Positions 21,598 to 33,775 of a DNA stretch of 64,000 nucleotides are shown piece after piece. Position 1 is the stretch's first letter. Each line of letters begins with the position of its first letter. A program made the position numbers and the translations under genes. This stretch comes from Calamus simplicifolius. Its lineage: Eukaryota; Streptophyta; Magnoliopsida; Arecales; Arecaceae. The stretch lies in the NCBI GenBank assembly GCA_900491605.1, contig UESW01004076.1:730278-794277 (forward strand), in the 5' to 3' direction. The notes under the pieces are model-generated. The model was not told where the DNA came from, ran no database searches, and saw only the letters and a program-made list of their open reading frames with translations.

Positions 21598-24500
21598 CTA
21601 TTGATAATATTTTCGGAGATTGTCCGAATTCCATGTCCGGGGGATGGATTTCCCATTCAAATCTTGTAGCTTGTAGGTTCCCGAGCCAATGGTCTCCGAC
21701 ACCTGGTACGGGCCTTCCCAATTTGGCGCCAGCTTTCCTTGTTCCAGCGGTTTGGAAACAGAGGCTTTTCGAAGAACAAGGTCGCCAGGCAGGAAGGCTT
21801 TTCCTTTGACTCTGGAGGCGTGGTAACGGGCCACCCTTTGCTGATATGCATCCACTCTGATCCGAGCCTTTTCTCTGATCTCCTCCACCAGGTCGAGGTT
21901 AGTGCGGAGCTGATCGTTGCCAGCTTCCTCTGAGTAGCTTTCCACCCGCAACGATGGGAGACCTATTTCCACAGGGATAACGGCCTCCGTGCCGAAGGCC
22001 ATCCGGAATGGGGTTTCACCTGTCGGGATTCTCGGGGTGGTGCGGTAGGCCCATAGAACATGATGCAGCTCATCCGCCCACCTACCTTGAGCCCTAGAAA
22101 GTCGAGCTTTGATCCCCTGAAGGAGGGTCCTGTTGGTCACTTCGGCTGCTCCGTTGGCTTGTGGATGCTCGACTGAGGTGAGGTGGTGATGGATTCCATG
22201 CTCCTCACAGAACTGGCGGAATTTGGAGTTATCAAACTGCTTACCGTTATCGGTGATTATGGTGTGCGGAAGGCCAAATCGGCAGATGATGGACCTCCGT
22301 ACAAAATCTTTGGCCCGTGCTTCGGTTATTTGTGCAACAGCTTCCGCCTCGACCCATTTAGTGAAGTAGTCAATGGCGACAAATAAGAATTTCCGCTGTC
22401 CAGTGGAAAGCGGGAATGGGCCAAGGATGTCCATCCCCCATTTGGCGAAAGGCCAGGCGGAGGATATAGAAACTAGTTCGGCGGAGGGGAGCCTTTGGAT
22501 GCTTGAATGCCTCTGGTATGGGTCGCAGGCTCGGACAAGGTCGTCCGCATCCTTCTGCATGGTCGGCCAGTAGTAGCCTTGTCGCAACACTTTGTGGCAT
22601 AGGGACCGACTTCCCAGATGGTTGCCGCAAATCCCTTCATGTACCTCGCGTAGAGCATAATCTGCTTCAGACGAGCGAAGGCACCTGAGCAGCGGCATGG
22701 AGAAGGACCGTTTGTAAAGATGGTTGTCGATCAGCACGTAGTGGGTGGCCTGCAGCTTCAGCTTTCTAGCTTTTCTTCGGTCGGGTGGAAGCGACCCCTC
22801 TTTGAGATATTTGAGGATAGGGTCGAACCATGATGGTTCGGCCTCAACTTGCATTATTCGGTCAGCTTCCACGATGCTGGGCTTTTCTAGAGTCTCCAGG
22901 TGGAACTTTTGCTCGGCATCCATTGACTCCGCAGTCGCCAATCGGGAGAGTAGGTCGGCGCGGGCATTCTTAGATCTGGGAATCTGAATGATTTCAAATT
23001 CAGCAAAATGGGGAAGCAGGCTCCGCACCTCCTGGAGATATCGAACCATGTTCGGCTCCCAGGCTTCAAACTCTCCTCGTACATGACCGGCTACCAGTTG
23101 AGAGTCGGTGAAGGCACTAAGCTTCTCCACCTTCAGATTGCAGGCGATTCGGAGGCTGGCTAACAGGGCTTCGTACTCGGCTTCGTTGTTGGAGGCCGGG
23201 AAGGAGAATCGGACGCCATATTCGAAGGTTATCCCCTCCGGACTGGTGAGAACCAGGCCCGCACCGGAGCGATGGGCATTAGATGACCCGTCGACATGGA
23301 GGAGCCACCGGGCTCCAGCTTTTGGTTCTTCGGGGGAGTCTGGGGTAGAACCGTCCTCCGGGATGGTACACTCGAGGAGGAAGTCGGCTAGCATCTGGGC
23401 TTTGATGGCTGGACGAGGCTGAAAATGTATGTCATGCTCACTTAGCTCGACGGCCCACTTGGTCATTCTCCCCGACGTCTCGGGACGGTGGACTACCGCC
23501 TTGATGGGTTGGTCGGTCAGAACCGTCACGGAATGTGCTTGGAAGTACGGCCGCAGCTTCCGAACTGAGGTGATTAAGGCCAATACCATCTTCTCAATTC
23601 TGTTGTACCTTGTCTCCGCATCGCGGAGTAGCCTGCTGGCATAGTAGATCAACTTCTGGACTTTGCCTTCTTCCCTGACCAGCATCGAACAAACGGCGCC
23701 CTCCGAAATAGCCAGGTACAAGAATAGGGTCTCGCCCGGGGCTGGACTGCTGAGAAGTGGGGGCGAGCCAAGATATTTCTTGAGATCCTGAAATGACTTT
23801 TGGCATTCAGGAGTCCACTGGAAGTTTTTAGCCGACCTAAGGGTTTTGAAGAAGGGGAGGCATCTTTCGGCTGACTGCGCCACAAAGCGATTGAGGGCCG
23901 CTATCCTCCCGATTAGGCGCTGGACCTCTTTGACAGATGCCGGGGGTGCCATTTGTTGGAGAGCTTGAATCTTCTGGGGGTTGGCTTCGATACCTCGCTG
24001 GGAGACCATGAAGCCGAGAAACTTCCCGGAGTTAACACCGAAGGCACATTTGGTCGGGTTGAGTCTCATCCCGTACTTGCGCAGTGTGGCAAAGCTCTCT
24101 GTGAGGTCCTCGACATGTTGTGATGCCTCCTTGCTTTTGACTGGCATGTCGTCCACGTACACCTCCATATTCCGGCCAATTTGCTCCTTGAATACTTTGT
24201 TAACCAGCCTCTGGTAAGTTGCACCTGCATTTTTAAGACCAAAAGGCATCACGCGGTAACAGTAAGTACCTCGGTCAGTTATGAAGGCAGTCTTTTCTTC
24301 ATCCTCAGGGGCCATTCGGATATGATTGTAGCCTGAATAGGCATCCATGAATGACAGCATCTGGTGACCTGAGGTGGCTTCCACAAGCTGGTCGATCCGA
24401 GGGAGGGGGAAGCTGTCCTTCGGGCAGGCTTTGTTGAGGTTGGTGAAGTCGATGCAGATTCTTCATTTGTCGTTTGACTTCTTCACCATGACGACGTTTG

Positions 24501-25400
24501 ATAGCCAGCTCGGATAATTTACCTCCCGGACGAAATTAGCCTTGATGAGTTTGTCTACCTCTTCTTCAATGGCCTTTTGTCGCTCCGGAGCGAAGCTTCT
24601 CTTTTTCTGCTTGACGGGCCTGTGCATCTCGTCCACGTTGAGACGATGGACGAGAACCTCGGGGCTGATCCCAGGCATATCAGAGGCGGACCAGGCGAAG
24701 ATGTCAGCGTTGCTCCAGAGGAACCTGATCAATCTACGCCGAGACTCTCCTTTAAGCAGCGACCCGATCTTTATAGTTCGGTCGGGACAAACCTCGTCCA
24801 ATGGCACCTCCTCCAATTCCTCTGCCGGTTCTCCTCGTTGTTCGGCGAAGTCTTCCCGAGCGTCCAGCTCATCAACCTCCGGCATTCTAGACTGAAGGCT
24901 TGTAACGAAGCACTGCCGAGCCATGGCCTGAGTTCTCCGAACAACTCCAACTCCTCGCTCGGTAGGAAATTTCATGGACAGATGCGGGATGGAGACAACT
25001 GCCTTGAGGGACATTAGGTCGGGCCTGCCGAATATCGCATTGTATGGAGATATGAGGTCAGTTACTAGGAAATCCTTCTGGATAATGGCTACAAGGGGCC
25101 AGGTTCCAGCACGGACTGTCAGGGTGACAACCCCTTCTGGGACGATGACGTCGCCAGTGAATCCCATCAAGGTGGAATCCATGGTTCGCAGGTTTTCCAT
25201 AAGTAATTTCATCCTGGCAAACACATCGAGGTACAAAACATTCACCGAACTTCCACTATCAACAAGGATTCGGCTTACATCATAGTTATTTAAATTGAGG
25301 GATACAACTAGTGCGTCCTCATGGGGAAGCTGTATCCCTTGGAGATCATCGTCGGAGAAGGAGAGCTCGCTCGTCTGTGCCTTCTTTGGGCCGATCCTTC
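21598..25400 (-). pseudogene. Tat pol: protease, RT, dual RNase H, integrase (broken)
   Basis: The frame opens near 25400 (ELSFSDDDLQGIQLPHEDAL). It contains the aspartic protease site VDSGSS (25249-25260), RT with YVDD (24159-24148), a Ty3-type RNase H, then an archaeal-type RNase H (HVDGSS, NNEAEYEAL, FTDSQLV, RADLLSRL) and integrase. The integrase has the D,D,E set in GMDILGPF, TDNGKQF and AAEVTNR. A TGA at 24463 replaces the usual Trp of K-W-R-I-C before RT; otherwise the frame is open to 21598 (928 codons from the first Met). The integrase zinc finger reads CDPYQRH where CxxC is expected (TAC at 22516-22518), so its last Cys is lost. The copy cannot make a complete polyprotein. Confidence 0.92.
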
Positions 25401-26976
25401 ACTGTCGCCCCTGGGGCTCGATCCGCCAGCCTCTTCAATCATGTTAATGTGGCCGATCACGGGTGGATTTGGTGGAGGAGGAGGTTGTTGAAGTTCGGGC
25501 TGGCGGTCACCTCCTTGTTGTTGTGGCTCGAGCGCCCTCCTAAACTGATTCAGTCGCCCCCGCTGGATCAGTCTCTCGATTTTGTTTTTCAGCTGCCAAC
25601 ATTCTTCAGTGTCGTGCCCGTGCTTCCGGTGGTAACGGCAGTACTTGGTGGGATCTCTTCGGGTCGGGTTCCCTCGGAGAGGTATTGGCCGGGGGAGCTG
25701 ACGCTCTATTTCCATGAGGATTTGCGCCCGGGGTACGGTCAACGGAGTGTAGTGGTCGAATCGCCTGGGGGGGCTCCGGGAGCGATTCCTTGGCGGCAGC
25801 GGTGGTATTCTTTGGCGGCGAGGCGGACTTGGTCGCCGGGCGGGACGGTGCCTGTCGGGGACTTTGGGCTCCTTCTTCTTTGCCTGCTCAGCGCGAGCAA
25901 CTCTTCGCGATTCCTCGACCCTAGCATACTTGTCCGCCAGGGCCATCATCTCCGAGAGGCAGGGGGTAACTGACTTCCATAGCCATGTAGAAGTCGCTTT
26001 CCTTCGAGACTCCCCCCGCCAGGGCAGACATAGCCACCTCATGATTAAGGTGGTCCACCTCTAACATGGCCTTATTAAAACGGCCAAGATAATTTCTCAG
26101 GGACTCCCCCTCTCTCTACTTAACTTCAGAGAGGGAGTCGGATCTTCGTCGGTGGCGGCGGCTACTAACGAACTGACCAATAAAAAGGCGGCTCAGCTCG
26201 TCAAATGAATCGATGGAACCTGGTTTCAAAGCATTGAACCAGGTCCGGGCAGATCCCCTGAGGGTGGAGGGGAAAGCGCGGCAGAGGACCGCGTCGGATG
26301 CTCCGTGGAACATCATTATTGACCGGAAGCTGCTAAGATGGTCGTCCGGGTCAGAAGAACCATGGTAAGGCTCGACGGCTGGTAACTTGACATGGGAGGG
26401 AATCACTTCCTCCATAATCCCCTTAGAGAAATGGATGCCCTGCTCCGCTTTGGGCTGGGGTGGATGGGCCTGCTTGGCGGCGTCCAGTTCCTGATGCATT
26501 TCCTGGATCTGACGACGGATCTCCTCTTCGCCAGCTAAAGAAGGAGCTGGGCGAGAAGATCGCAGAGATGGCGTCGAATCATGGTGGGAGGTCACCGGTG
26601 AGAGAGACCGGGCTCGCTGAGATCTGGGAGGATCTCTGTTGTGACCGCCTCGCAGGACCGGCTTGTCCCCTCTAGGTCGATGTGGGGGGTCCGTGGATTT
26701 ATGCGGACTGGAGGAGGAAGTCACCGGCGAAGAAGGAACTGCCGCTTCCTTATGAAAGTATGGAGCAGGAGGAGCTGTAAGGCGCTCCTGGACCAGGTGG
26801 GTCAGAGTCTGAACTTGTTGGACCAGCGAGGCAAACTGGTCCTGGGTCACCGGGATGGCAGGTGGTGACGGGGTTTCGACTGGCGGTGGTTGCGGTGCTA
26901 CACCGCTCGTCGGATCAGGCCTCTGGGAAGCGACCTGATCTTGAGCTTCAAAGGTTTCTCTTCTCCGATTGGCCAT
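25308..26976 (-). pseudogene. Tat gag (one stop, two frameshifts)
   Basis: Starts at 26976 (MANRRRETFEAQDQVASQRP). It has a Pro/Ser-rich N-terminal third, an EEEIRRQIQEMHQELDAAKQ coiled coil, then the gag core (RGSARTWFNALKPGSIDSF). A TAG at 26116 follows LSEVK, but homology continues (ESLRNYLGRFNKAMLEVDHL). The frame then shifts near 25962-25968, at a five-base G run, into the one encoding LSEMMALADKYARVEE. That frame continues with a basic Pro/Arg linker and a CRYHRKHGHDTEEC zinc-knuckle-like motif. A second frameshift near 25395-25430 separates it from the protease frame. Confidence 0.88.
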
Positions 26977-27061
26977 TAGAGAGGTTCTACTCCAGATTAG
27001 GATCCTTATCTCCTTTCTTCAAGTTTTAATGGGACTTGAGGCCCTTCCTCTAGCGCCAATC

Positions 27062-28175
27062 TGTTGCCGCCGGGATCCGTCCTCCGACTCGGGCGCGGTC
27101 GATCTCCAGGGGGGCAGACCTGCACACAAGTCCTCACGCAAGAGGCATTGGGGGTGGCCCTCCGCGGAAGACCCTCCAACGCTCAAGTCAGTGAGAGGAA
27201 ATCGGCGATCAATCAGAAAACGAGGAGGTGGATCCCTCTGGGGAGTCTCTCCGGGGGGCGGCCAATCGGAAGCTCTAGAGGGTGAGAGCATCGACGAGCA
27301 GCAGGAGAGTGGGGAGTGAGGGTGTGAGCGCGCGCGTACCTGAGGGAATCTGTGAGCGTGATACTTATAGGTTGTCGCCTGGATCTCGAGCGTCTTCTGG
27401 AAGGTTCAGAGGTTGTTAGGATACGGGAGTGGATCGAATCAGGCCGTTGTGGGGCTGTTGGGATCCGTATCTTGTCCGTTAGGGGATCGACGGCTGGGAG
27501 AGCTCCTTGATGGCTTGAGATCTGGTAGATGTGTAGGTCTCAGGTAGCCTTGATAGGTTCTAGACCACTTCTCAGCATGATTCCTTGCCTAGAGTGCCGT
27601 TACAGTAGGCTGAGGCTCTCCCGCGTCAGGTTCCACGGAGGTGGGTATTGGATCGTGGGTCGTTCAGTGAAGCCGGGTCATGGAGGCTTGGAGGAAACGA
27701 ACTACAGGAAGTTCGGGAGAACCGAGCTATGGAAGCCCGGGGAGGCCGAGCTACGGGAGCCCGGGGAGGCCGAGCTATAGAAGCCCGGGAAAGGCCGAGC
27801 TATGGAAGCCCGAGAAGGCCGAGCTACGGAAGCCCGTGGAGGCCGAGCTACGGAAGCCCGGGAAGGCCGAGCTACGGAAGCCCGGGAAGGCCGAGCTACG
27901 GGAGCTCGGGGTGGCCGAGCTACGGAAGCCCGGGGAGGCCGAGCTAGGAAAGCCCGGGGAGGCCGAGCTACGGGAGCCGGGGAGGCCGAGCTACGGAAGC
28001 CCGGGAAGGCCGAGCTACGGGAGCCCGGGGAGGCCGAGCTACGGAAGCCCGAGAAGGCCGAGCTATGGAAGCCCGGGAAAGGCCGAGCTACGGAAGCCCG
28101 GGAAGGCCGAGCGAAGGGGGTTAGTCTTAGCCTCCTTGCACGGATATTGATGCAATGATGATTTTACCCTCAACA
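27062..28175 (-). repeat. 5' LTR of the Tat element
   Basis: 1114 bp. It shares ends and sequence with 16496-17899, including CTTATAGG (minus TATAAGTATC, the likely promoter) near 27362-27371. The 24-bp GAGGCCGAGCTACGGAAGCCC array at about 27720-28115 has about 17 copies. The + strand base before it, in CGCCAAT|CTGTTGCC, marks the primer-binding side. Confidence 0.92.
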
Positions 28176-28416
28176 GTATTAATTCCATAATTTTTTAACA
28201 AAAAATATTTTAAAATAATTGCAAGATATCTACTGTTATAAATATAATATTGACATCTCAGATTTTAATGATCTATATCGGTCAAGATTGAAGGGTTTTA
28301 TATAATAATACAAAGTTGAGAGGTTCCAAGAAGAAGGAAGCAGAACTCGTCCGTCCAAATTAATTCCATGTTGAACATGAAGCCTCTATCGGCTAGCTAC
28401 CAATTGGACCCAGCAA
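28176..28416. other. Short intergenic stretch
   Basis: Starts with the Tat target duplication GTATT (28176-28180). No ORF or repeat was recognised. Confidence 0.5.
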
Positions 28417-28763
28417 CATAGTTGTCAAATCTGGCCCAGACATTGACCTGGCCAAGGGCTTGGGTTATCGAATTACTGATTCAACCGCTGGGTCACTAGT
28501 TGAACTATCGATCAATTATTTTAATATAAAAATATATTTATTTAATAAAAATTAATTTTTTAAAAAAATTAAGATTAACATGATAATAAAACTCGTGATC
28601 ACATTTGGTTCGGATTGGATTGATTGGTTCACGGATGAACCAGATTGGTTGATCGGATTATTTCGGATTAGTTACACATCCGGTTTTATGTTAGAACCGG
28701 ATCAGTTTAACCTTCGAATTCCGGTTTAATATTGATCGGTTCGGTCTGATTCTGATAACTATG
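28417..28763. mobile_element. hAT-type MITE with 8-bp TSD
   Basis: 347 bp, starting CATAGTTGTCAAATCTGG. The reverse complement of its end, CATAGTTATCAGAATCAGACC, gives clear terminal inverted repeats. An exact 8-bp TSD CCCAGCAA lies at 28409-28416 and 28764-28771. The interior has GGTTCGGATTGGATTGATTGGTT-type repeats and no coding capacity. It lies about 480 bp upstream of the X8 gene start codon, in its promoter region. Confidence 0.85.
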
Positions 28764-29243
28764 CCCAGCAAGCTGATCTCACTTGGGAGAGAGTATTTCG
28801 TTGAGTAGGAAAGAAGCAAAACAAAAAGCCTAAAACATCGATCCTCCTTTTATTTTCTCCAGCTCCAAGCAAGCACATATGCCAAAGCTAGCTTAGGAGA
28901 AAAGGAACGTTCGCCCGGTATAACAAAACCATCCGGCTCCATCGACAATTCATAAACAAAGTACTGTGGCTCATCTTTGTCCGGCATCACCCATTCTTTT
29001 TTCATTCAGAGGAGGAACAAATTAAAAGAAGGGTGGCAAAAGCAATATCGTCAATAAAGATCGGTGCTCCTCCACTTTACTGCCGGCCGCTCAAAGCCCC
29101 CATCAATCTCTCTCCTCCGATGGCCGATTTAGAGCCATTGCAACCGGCTATAACTATCCCATGCTCCTCCACCAAGCGTCCCAAGAGCGTTCTTGGATTG
29201 ACTCAAAATCTAGGCCTCTCGGATGGATCTAAGAGCAGACTTC

Positions 29244-29310
29244 ATGGGGTTGCTCTACTTCCTCCTCATCTATTTCTTCACCAGTACTACTCCCTTCTTC
29301 ATTCATTGTG
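29244..29310 (+). CDS. X8 gene exon 1 (signal peptide)
   Basis: Starts ATGGGGTTGCTC and ends ...TGTG before GTGAGT. It encodes 22 residues with a hydrophobic core typical of a signal peptide. It is too short to stand out as an ORF, but its phase joins exon 2 exactly (G|AG). Confidence 0.75.
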
Positions 29311-31902
29311 GTGAGTTATTATTATTGTTTGCTTACAATATATGTTTCGCATGACATTTATGAACCTCTCTTCTTCTTCTTCTTCTTCTTGGTTTTTTCT
29401 CAATCATAGAGGCAAGAAGCTCAAGGCAATCCCAAATCTCCCCACGCTTTCAAGCTGAGAAACATCCACATAGAATAATTAGTTCGCAACTCAGAGCATC
29501 GAAACGTTGGGACATCTACCCATCCTCGGATCCCAGCTCTGCCGGTTCTCCGGACTCGTTGCCTCCGTTTGATTATGTAATGGGCCCTACCTCCTCCCCT
29601 GATGAAAACCCACCTTACTGCGTTATCCCCCGTTCACTCCCCTCCCACCTTCCACCATCGTGCCGGCCCCTACAACCCCCATTGAACAATTACCGCCGCC
29701 GCCAGTTGCCACCACGCCGCCAGTCCTCACCCCGATCCCGCCGATTTCCACCGCTCCCCGGTCCTCACCCCGAGCGCGCCGGAATATCCCACGCCGCCAA
29801 CCCCACCGGAGTTCGTGCCAAGCCCGCCAACGTTCATCCCGAGTCCACCATCCGGCATTGTGCCAGGCCCACCAGAATATGGGCCCAGCCCGCCTGGCTA
29901 TGCTCCATTCCTGCCGCCGGGCATCGTTCCCAGCCCACCGGAATTCGTGCCAGGGCCGCCAATCTTCCTACCGCCGGTGTGTTTCCACCTCCGATCGGGC
30001 CGCCAGCGCCGCCCGGAGGGCCCACTCGGGCCCTTTGGTGCGTTGCGAAGCCCACGGTGCCAGATCCGATAATCCAAGAGGCCATGAACTATGCATGCGG
30101 GTCGGGAGCGGATTGCGACTCCATCCAGCCCAGCGGGACCTGCTACCAGCCTGCTACGTTGATTGCACACGCTTCCTTCGCGTTTAATAGCTACTGGCAG
30201 CGGACGAAGGTGGCCGGAGGGACGTGCGATTTTGGAGGAACTGCCATGCTAGTGACCAAGGATCCAAGTAAGTCCAATGATACTTTCAACTAGTAATTAA
30301 CAGCAAAATCAATAAACTGCCTTCTTAGATTGTTCTCATTGTACGTATTGAAATTATCATCCCTAAATTTAGTGGGTCATGCGAATCATATTCCCCACAT
30401 TGATGCTGAGTATGAATTCCTGTTAGTGTTTGTCAATTGGTAACGTTTTAGGGTTTGTATCGTTGCATATTACTGCATAAATGCTCTGATGGACTGGTGG
30501 TCAAGCAGCCTAATTCCACCTTATGATTGGACGTGATTTAGTAGACTTGATGTAACTGAACTTATTATCAAAATCATTTGATCGCAATAACTTATTCCGT
30601 GGCCAAATTAAAAACTTTTGAGGGCTGGAGATCTTGTAACTAGACTGGTTCAAGACACAAAGCGAGTGAAAACATTATATTGTCATCACACAAATGAGTA
30701 ATCTTTCTGATGGACATGATGAACAACATATACTTGATATTAAGAAATCCAGTACTCATCCTGAATAATAAAAAATGAACATCAACAAGCAATGGGGCAA
30801 AATATAAGTTGGATAAAGTTTATGGAGGATTAGTGCTACTGCTACAATTTTGAATCACTAAAAAATTGAACCTCTGCCAATTTAGGTACATAGACATATT
30901 ATGATAGGCCAATTTTTTTTTGAAAAAATAGTAATATCATCTGTACAATGAGAGGTACCAATTGTACGTATTACTTTGCTGCCTTAATTTAGGTTTAGGA
31001 TGCGTTTGGCATGAGATTTTAAGTGGATCAAAAATTTGGTCCCGTAATTTTTTATCGTTTTAGGAATTATTTGATTTTTTTTCAATTTTTTTATGATAAT
31101 TTTTCATCCCTTTATCCTCAAATTGTTAACCTATGAAGAGATAGATTAACAATGTTAAAGAAAAAAATTATTTCCTATGTGAAAATAGTTTCAAACATGA
31201 GGGCTAATAAAATATTAAATAATCTCATCAATCTTTTTATCTTATTTTCTTTATATTAATGATATTAACAAAATAGTACATTTTTATTTTTTTATATTAA
31301 TTTTTTATCTATTATTTTTTTTTTATTCATTGACACAACTAAACAAGTATAATAGAAAGGCTTTTACGCTCATAAAAATTGTGCCAAAAGAATGTTTCTG
31401 TAAAACATTCCGCTACTATTTTTTAACCCTATACCAAATGCATGTTTAAGAGACATTTAATAACTTAAATAGGATTACCACAAGAATATTAAATCATTAG
31501 TTATCCATTTAATGAGCTGATCTTATTTGCAGTGATTATATACTAATGATAAAAAACTTTATAATTAATATCACCACATGTAATATACCATGAAAATCTT
31601 GAATAATCAATCATAACATATTAAAATTAATAATAATTAATTAATCTCTCTTTACCTTAAAATAATCCCTCTTTATCATTGTTTTATATTATTTATTATT
31701 ATAATACGAAATTAAATTACAATATATCTTTTCATAATATTACATTATGATGCAACATTATAATATAATTTAAATATTAAATCATATTATATTAATATAA
31801 AAGTAATATTAAGTATTTTTTATAATAATATTAAGCGTTGTGTTAGTTGAGATTCTTTTCTTTTTTACAGGTTATGATGGCTGTCGTTTCACCATCGACT
31901 AA
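29244..31902 (+). CDS. X8-domain (callose/beta-1,3-glucan-binding type) secreted protein
   Basis: The CDS is join(29244-29310, 29410-30267, 31871-31902), 957 nt, 318 aa. Splice sites are G|GTGAGT...TAG and A|GTAAGT...ACAG; the phases agree. Exon 1 encodes a signal peptide (MGLLYFLLIYFFTSTTPFF). A long Pro-rich linker follows, then the X8 domain (residues ~232-315) starting at WCVAKP, with six Cys and ending DPSYDGCRF, where the last exon supplies YDGCRF. X8 proteins bind callose in the wall, often at plasmodesmata; there is no C-terminal GPI-anchor signal, so it is probably soluble and apoplastic. The linker reads as regular Pro repeats in other frames (29630-29755 and 29757-29985), pointing to three small frameshifts that cancel out. 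The open frame is never broken. The family is sure; expression and exact linker are not. Confidence 0.82.
30998..31445. mobile_element. Tourist-like MITE in the X8 gene intron 2
   Basis: Ends GGATGCGTTTGGCATGAG and, inverted, ACATGCATTTGGTATAGG. TTA directly precedes it (30995-30997) and follows it (31446-31448), a TWA-type TSD as made by PIF/Harbinger elements. 448 bp, AT-rich, non-coding. Confidence 0.5.
31871..31902 (+). CDS. X8 gene exon 3 (last Cys of the X8 fold)
   Basis: A 32-nt terminal exon after ...CTTTTTTACAG. Joined to the A of exon 2 it reads SYDGCRFTID and stop. The DPSYDGCRF junction is a strong family match (usually DPSY..C.F), which validates the 1603-bp intron. Confidence 0.85.
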
Positions 31903-33775
31903 AGCGACAAAAAAAATTTGGGGCGACCTTTGCTAGGGAAAATAAGACTTGTAATTATTCATTGTTGTATAATTTTTTATTTTTTTTGTACTTTTTCTTT
32001 AAATTGTTATGATGATAATGGCTTTTTTTAGCTCAACATTGAGAGTTTGCCTAGTTTGCGAGTCATCTTTTGTTCTTATTTTAGATTCTTATACATGTAG
32101 AATTATATTGAGCTTAATCTTAAATAAATTCACAGGAATGACTCTCTTGTGCGTTGCATCAAATATTTTTGAACATGAGCGTCTCATTGTAACAAAAAAA
32201 AAAAAAAGGAATTAGTGGACTAAGAAAGGTTTACGATGGATTTAAAGTGGACAATCTTTAATTTACAAGCGGTCTCCATTATTGAAGTTGGGATACTTGA
32301 ATCCATGTCCTTGATGGGTCTAATTGCATGTAGCACCCATGGCCTAACAAGAAAGCGATGGAAGCCCAGGTTCAATTGATCTCAATTTTAGTAGATTTCA
32401 ATTGGGAAAGGTTTTTGTGCATCATGTACGATTGCAGGTCATATACATTGTACATCGTGATTGGTCACATACACATGGGGCAACATATGGCCAAGAATAA
32501 TTTTATTCTTTTGCATACCTCATGCGTGATCATACGTGTGCGCGGTTAATCAGCATGTGCAATACGCACGCTCCTGTACCGCACGCTTTTCCTTTCAATT
32601 GATCTCGGTTAATTTTAGTGTCTCAATCCTAAACTAAAATTGAGACATAACTCATCCATCATATGCATCTTTAGATGTTGGCATGTTCGTTGGCACCTTA
32701 AATATGAAGATTGAGTGTATGATACCCTCTTCAAGCACTTGTGATCATCCAAATGCATCGATTTGCCTGTGATCTAGTTTAGGCATGTCCCTTGATTGCA
32801 TTAGTTTATGCAATATCTCAAATTTAGTCTCATATTGAATGAAAAAAAAAAAAATTTGTTATGCACTTATAGCTTAAGTTTACTTATTACCCATTAACTT
32901 TCACTCGAGTTTTACATCATATGATTTCAAATCATTAACGAGTTAATTGGGTCAAGAGATGAGCATTATAAATGGTATTAAAGTCGATCTGAGTGTGTAA
33001 AACCATTCTTACAGCAGCAACAATCCGACTCAAGAGTAAATTATGATTAACTTGTGGCATGCAATGAGAGGGTCACATTATAAAAAAAATTGTAATACTT
33101 TAAATTTCATTTTATATTAAATTAAAAAAATATTATGTATTTATAATTTGATATCTATTAATTTTTATTCGATTTTTGGATCACTTAGTTTTCAAAAGCA
33201 AGTAGGTTTAAACTTTAAAGCTAGGGATAGCTGGGATAAAGTTAACCAAAGGGATAATCCATGGTTAACCATGGGATATCCTCTCAATTTATTCCCTAGA
33301 AAATGGAATAAATAAGAGTACAATGTAATATATGATCAATAGGATAGCTAGGGATAGCCAGGGGACAAACTCTATCCCGATTATCCACGCGTTAGCGATC
33401 TGATACAGAAGGTACATTACAATAATAACTGGCTAGTCCGATTCAAACAGGGGAAGATGTCGCTTTTCTTGCCATCTTCAGTGGCAGAGCTCATGCTCTC
33501 TGAGGGGAAGGGAAGGCTCATGATTCTCGACTTCTTCTTCGGCTTTCATGCCAAGGCCTTGGAACGTGGTGCGTTTCCGAACCATTCGAGCACGAGCTGA
33601 GCATTGGCCCCCTCATTGCTGAACCGCGCATGCGGCCGACTTCTTCTAGCTGATCCACTGTGCTGCTACAGGACAGGGGATTCATCCGTTGCAGAGCTTG
33701 AGGAGGGCCATATCCACTTGATGCCAAACCGCTGAGATGCTTTGAGGATCGAGGGTGCTTTCCTTGGATGGTCAC
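31903..33775. other. X8 gene 3' region and intergenic sequence
   Basis: AT-rich. A poly(A) run at 32193-32207 may mark a retroposed tail or lie beyond the gene's 3' end. At 33233-33378 a short element with ends GGGATAAAGTT and, inverted, GGGATAGAGTTTG could be a MITE; it has no clear TSD. No other gene was seen. Confidence 0.4.

Larger units (their letters stand above)
16496..28175 (-). mobile_element. Full-length Tat-lineage Ty3/gypsy retrotransposon with antisense ORFs
   Basis: An 11,680-bp element on the minus strand flanked by the TSD GTATT (16491-16495 and 28176-28180). The 5' LTR is 27062-28175 and the 3' LTR is 16496-17899. On the coding strand the order is LTR, GATTGGCGCTAGAGG primer-binding region, gag, protease, RT, RNase H, a second archaeal-type RNase H, integrase, tandem array, antisense ORFs, purine tract AGGAAGTGGAGGGCA, LTR. 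Dual RNase H and an antisense extra ORF are hallmarks of the plant Tat (Ogre/Retand/Grande) lineage. Gag and pol carry stops and frameshifts, so this copy is defective although structurally complete. Confidence 0.93.

Noticed and set aside
20350..21669. 439-codon ORF with repeated RRI and GSENLLLGPAEV
   Set aside because: Translation of the 64-bp hairpin array in the Tat 3' region; similar ORFs exist in other frames.
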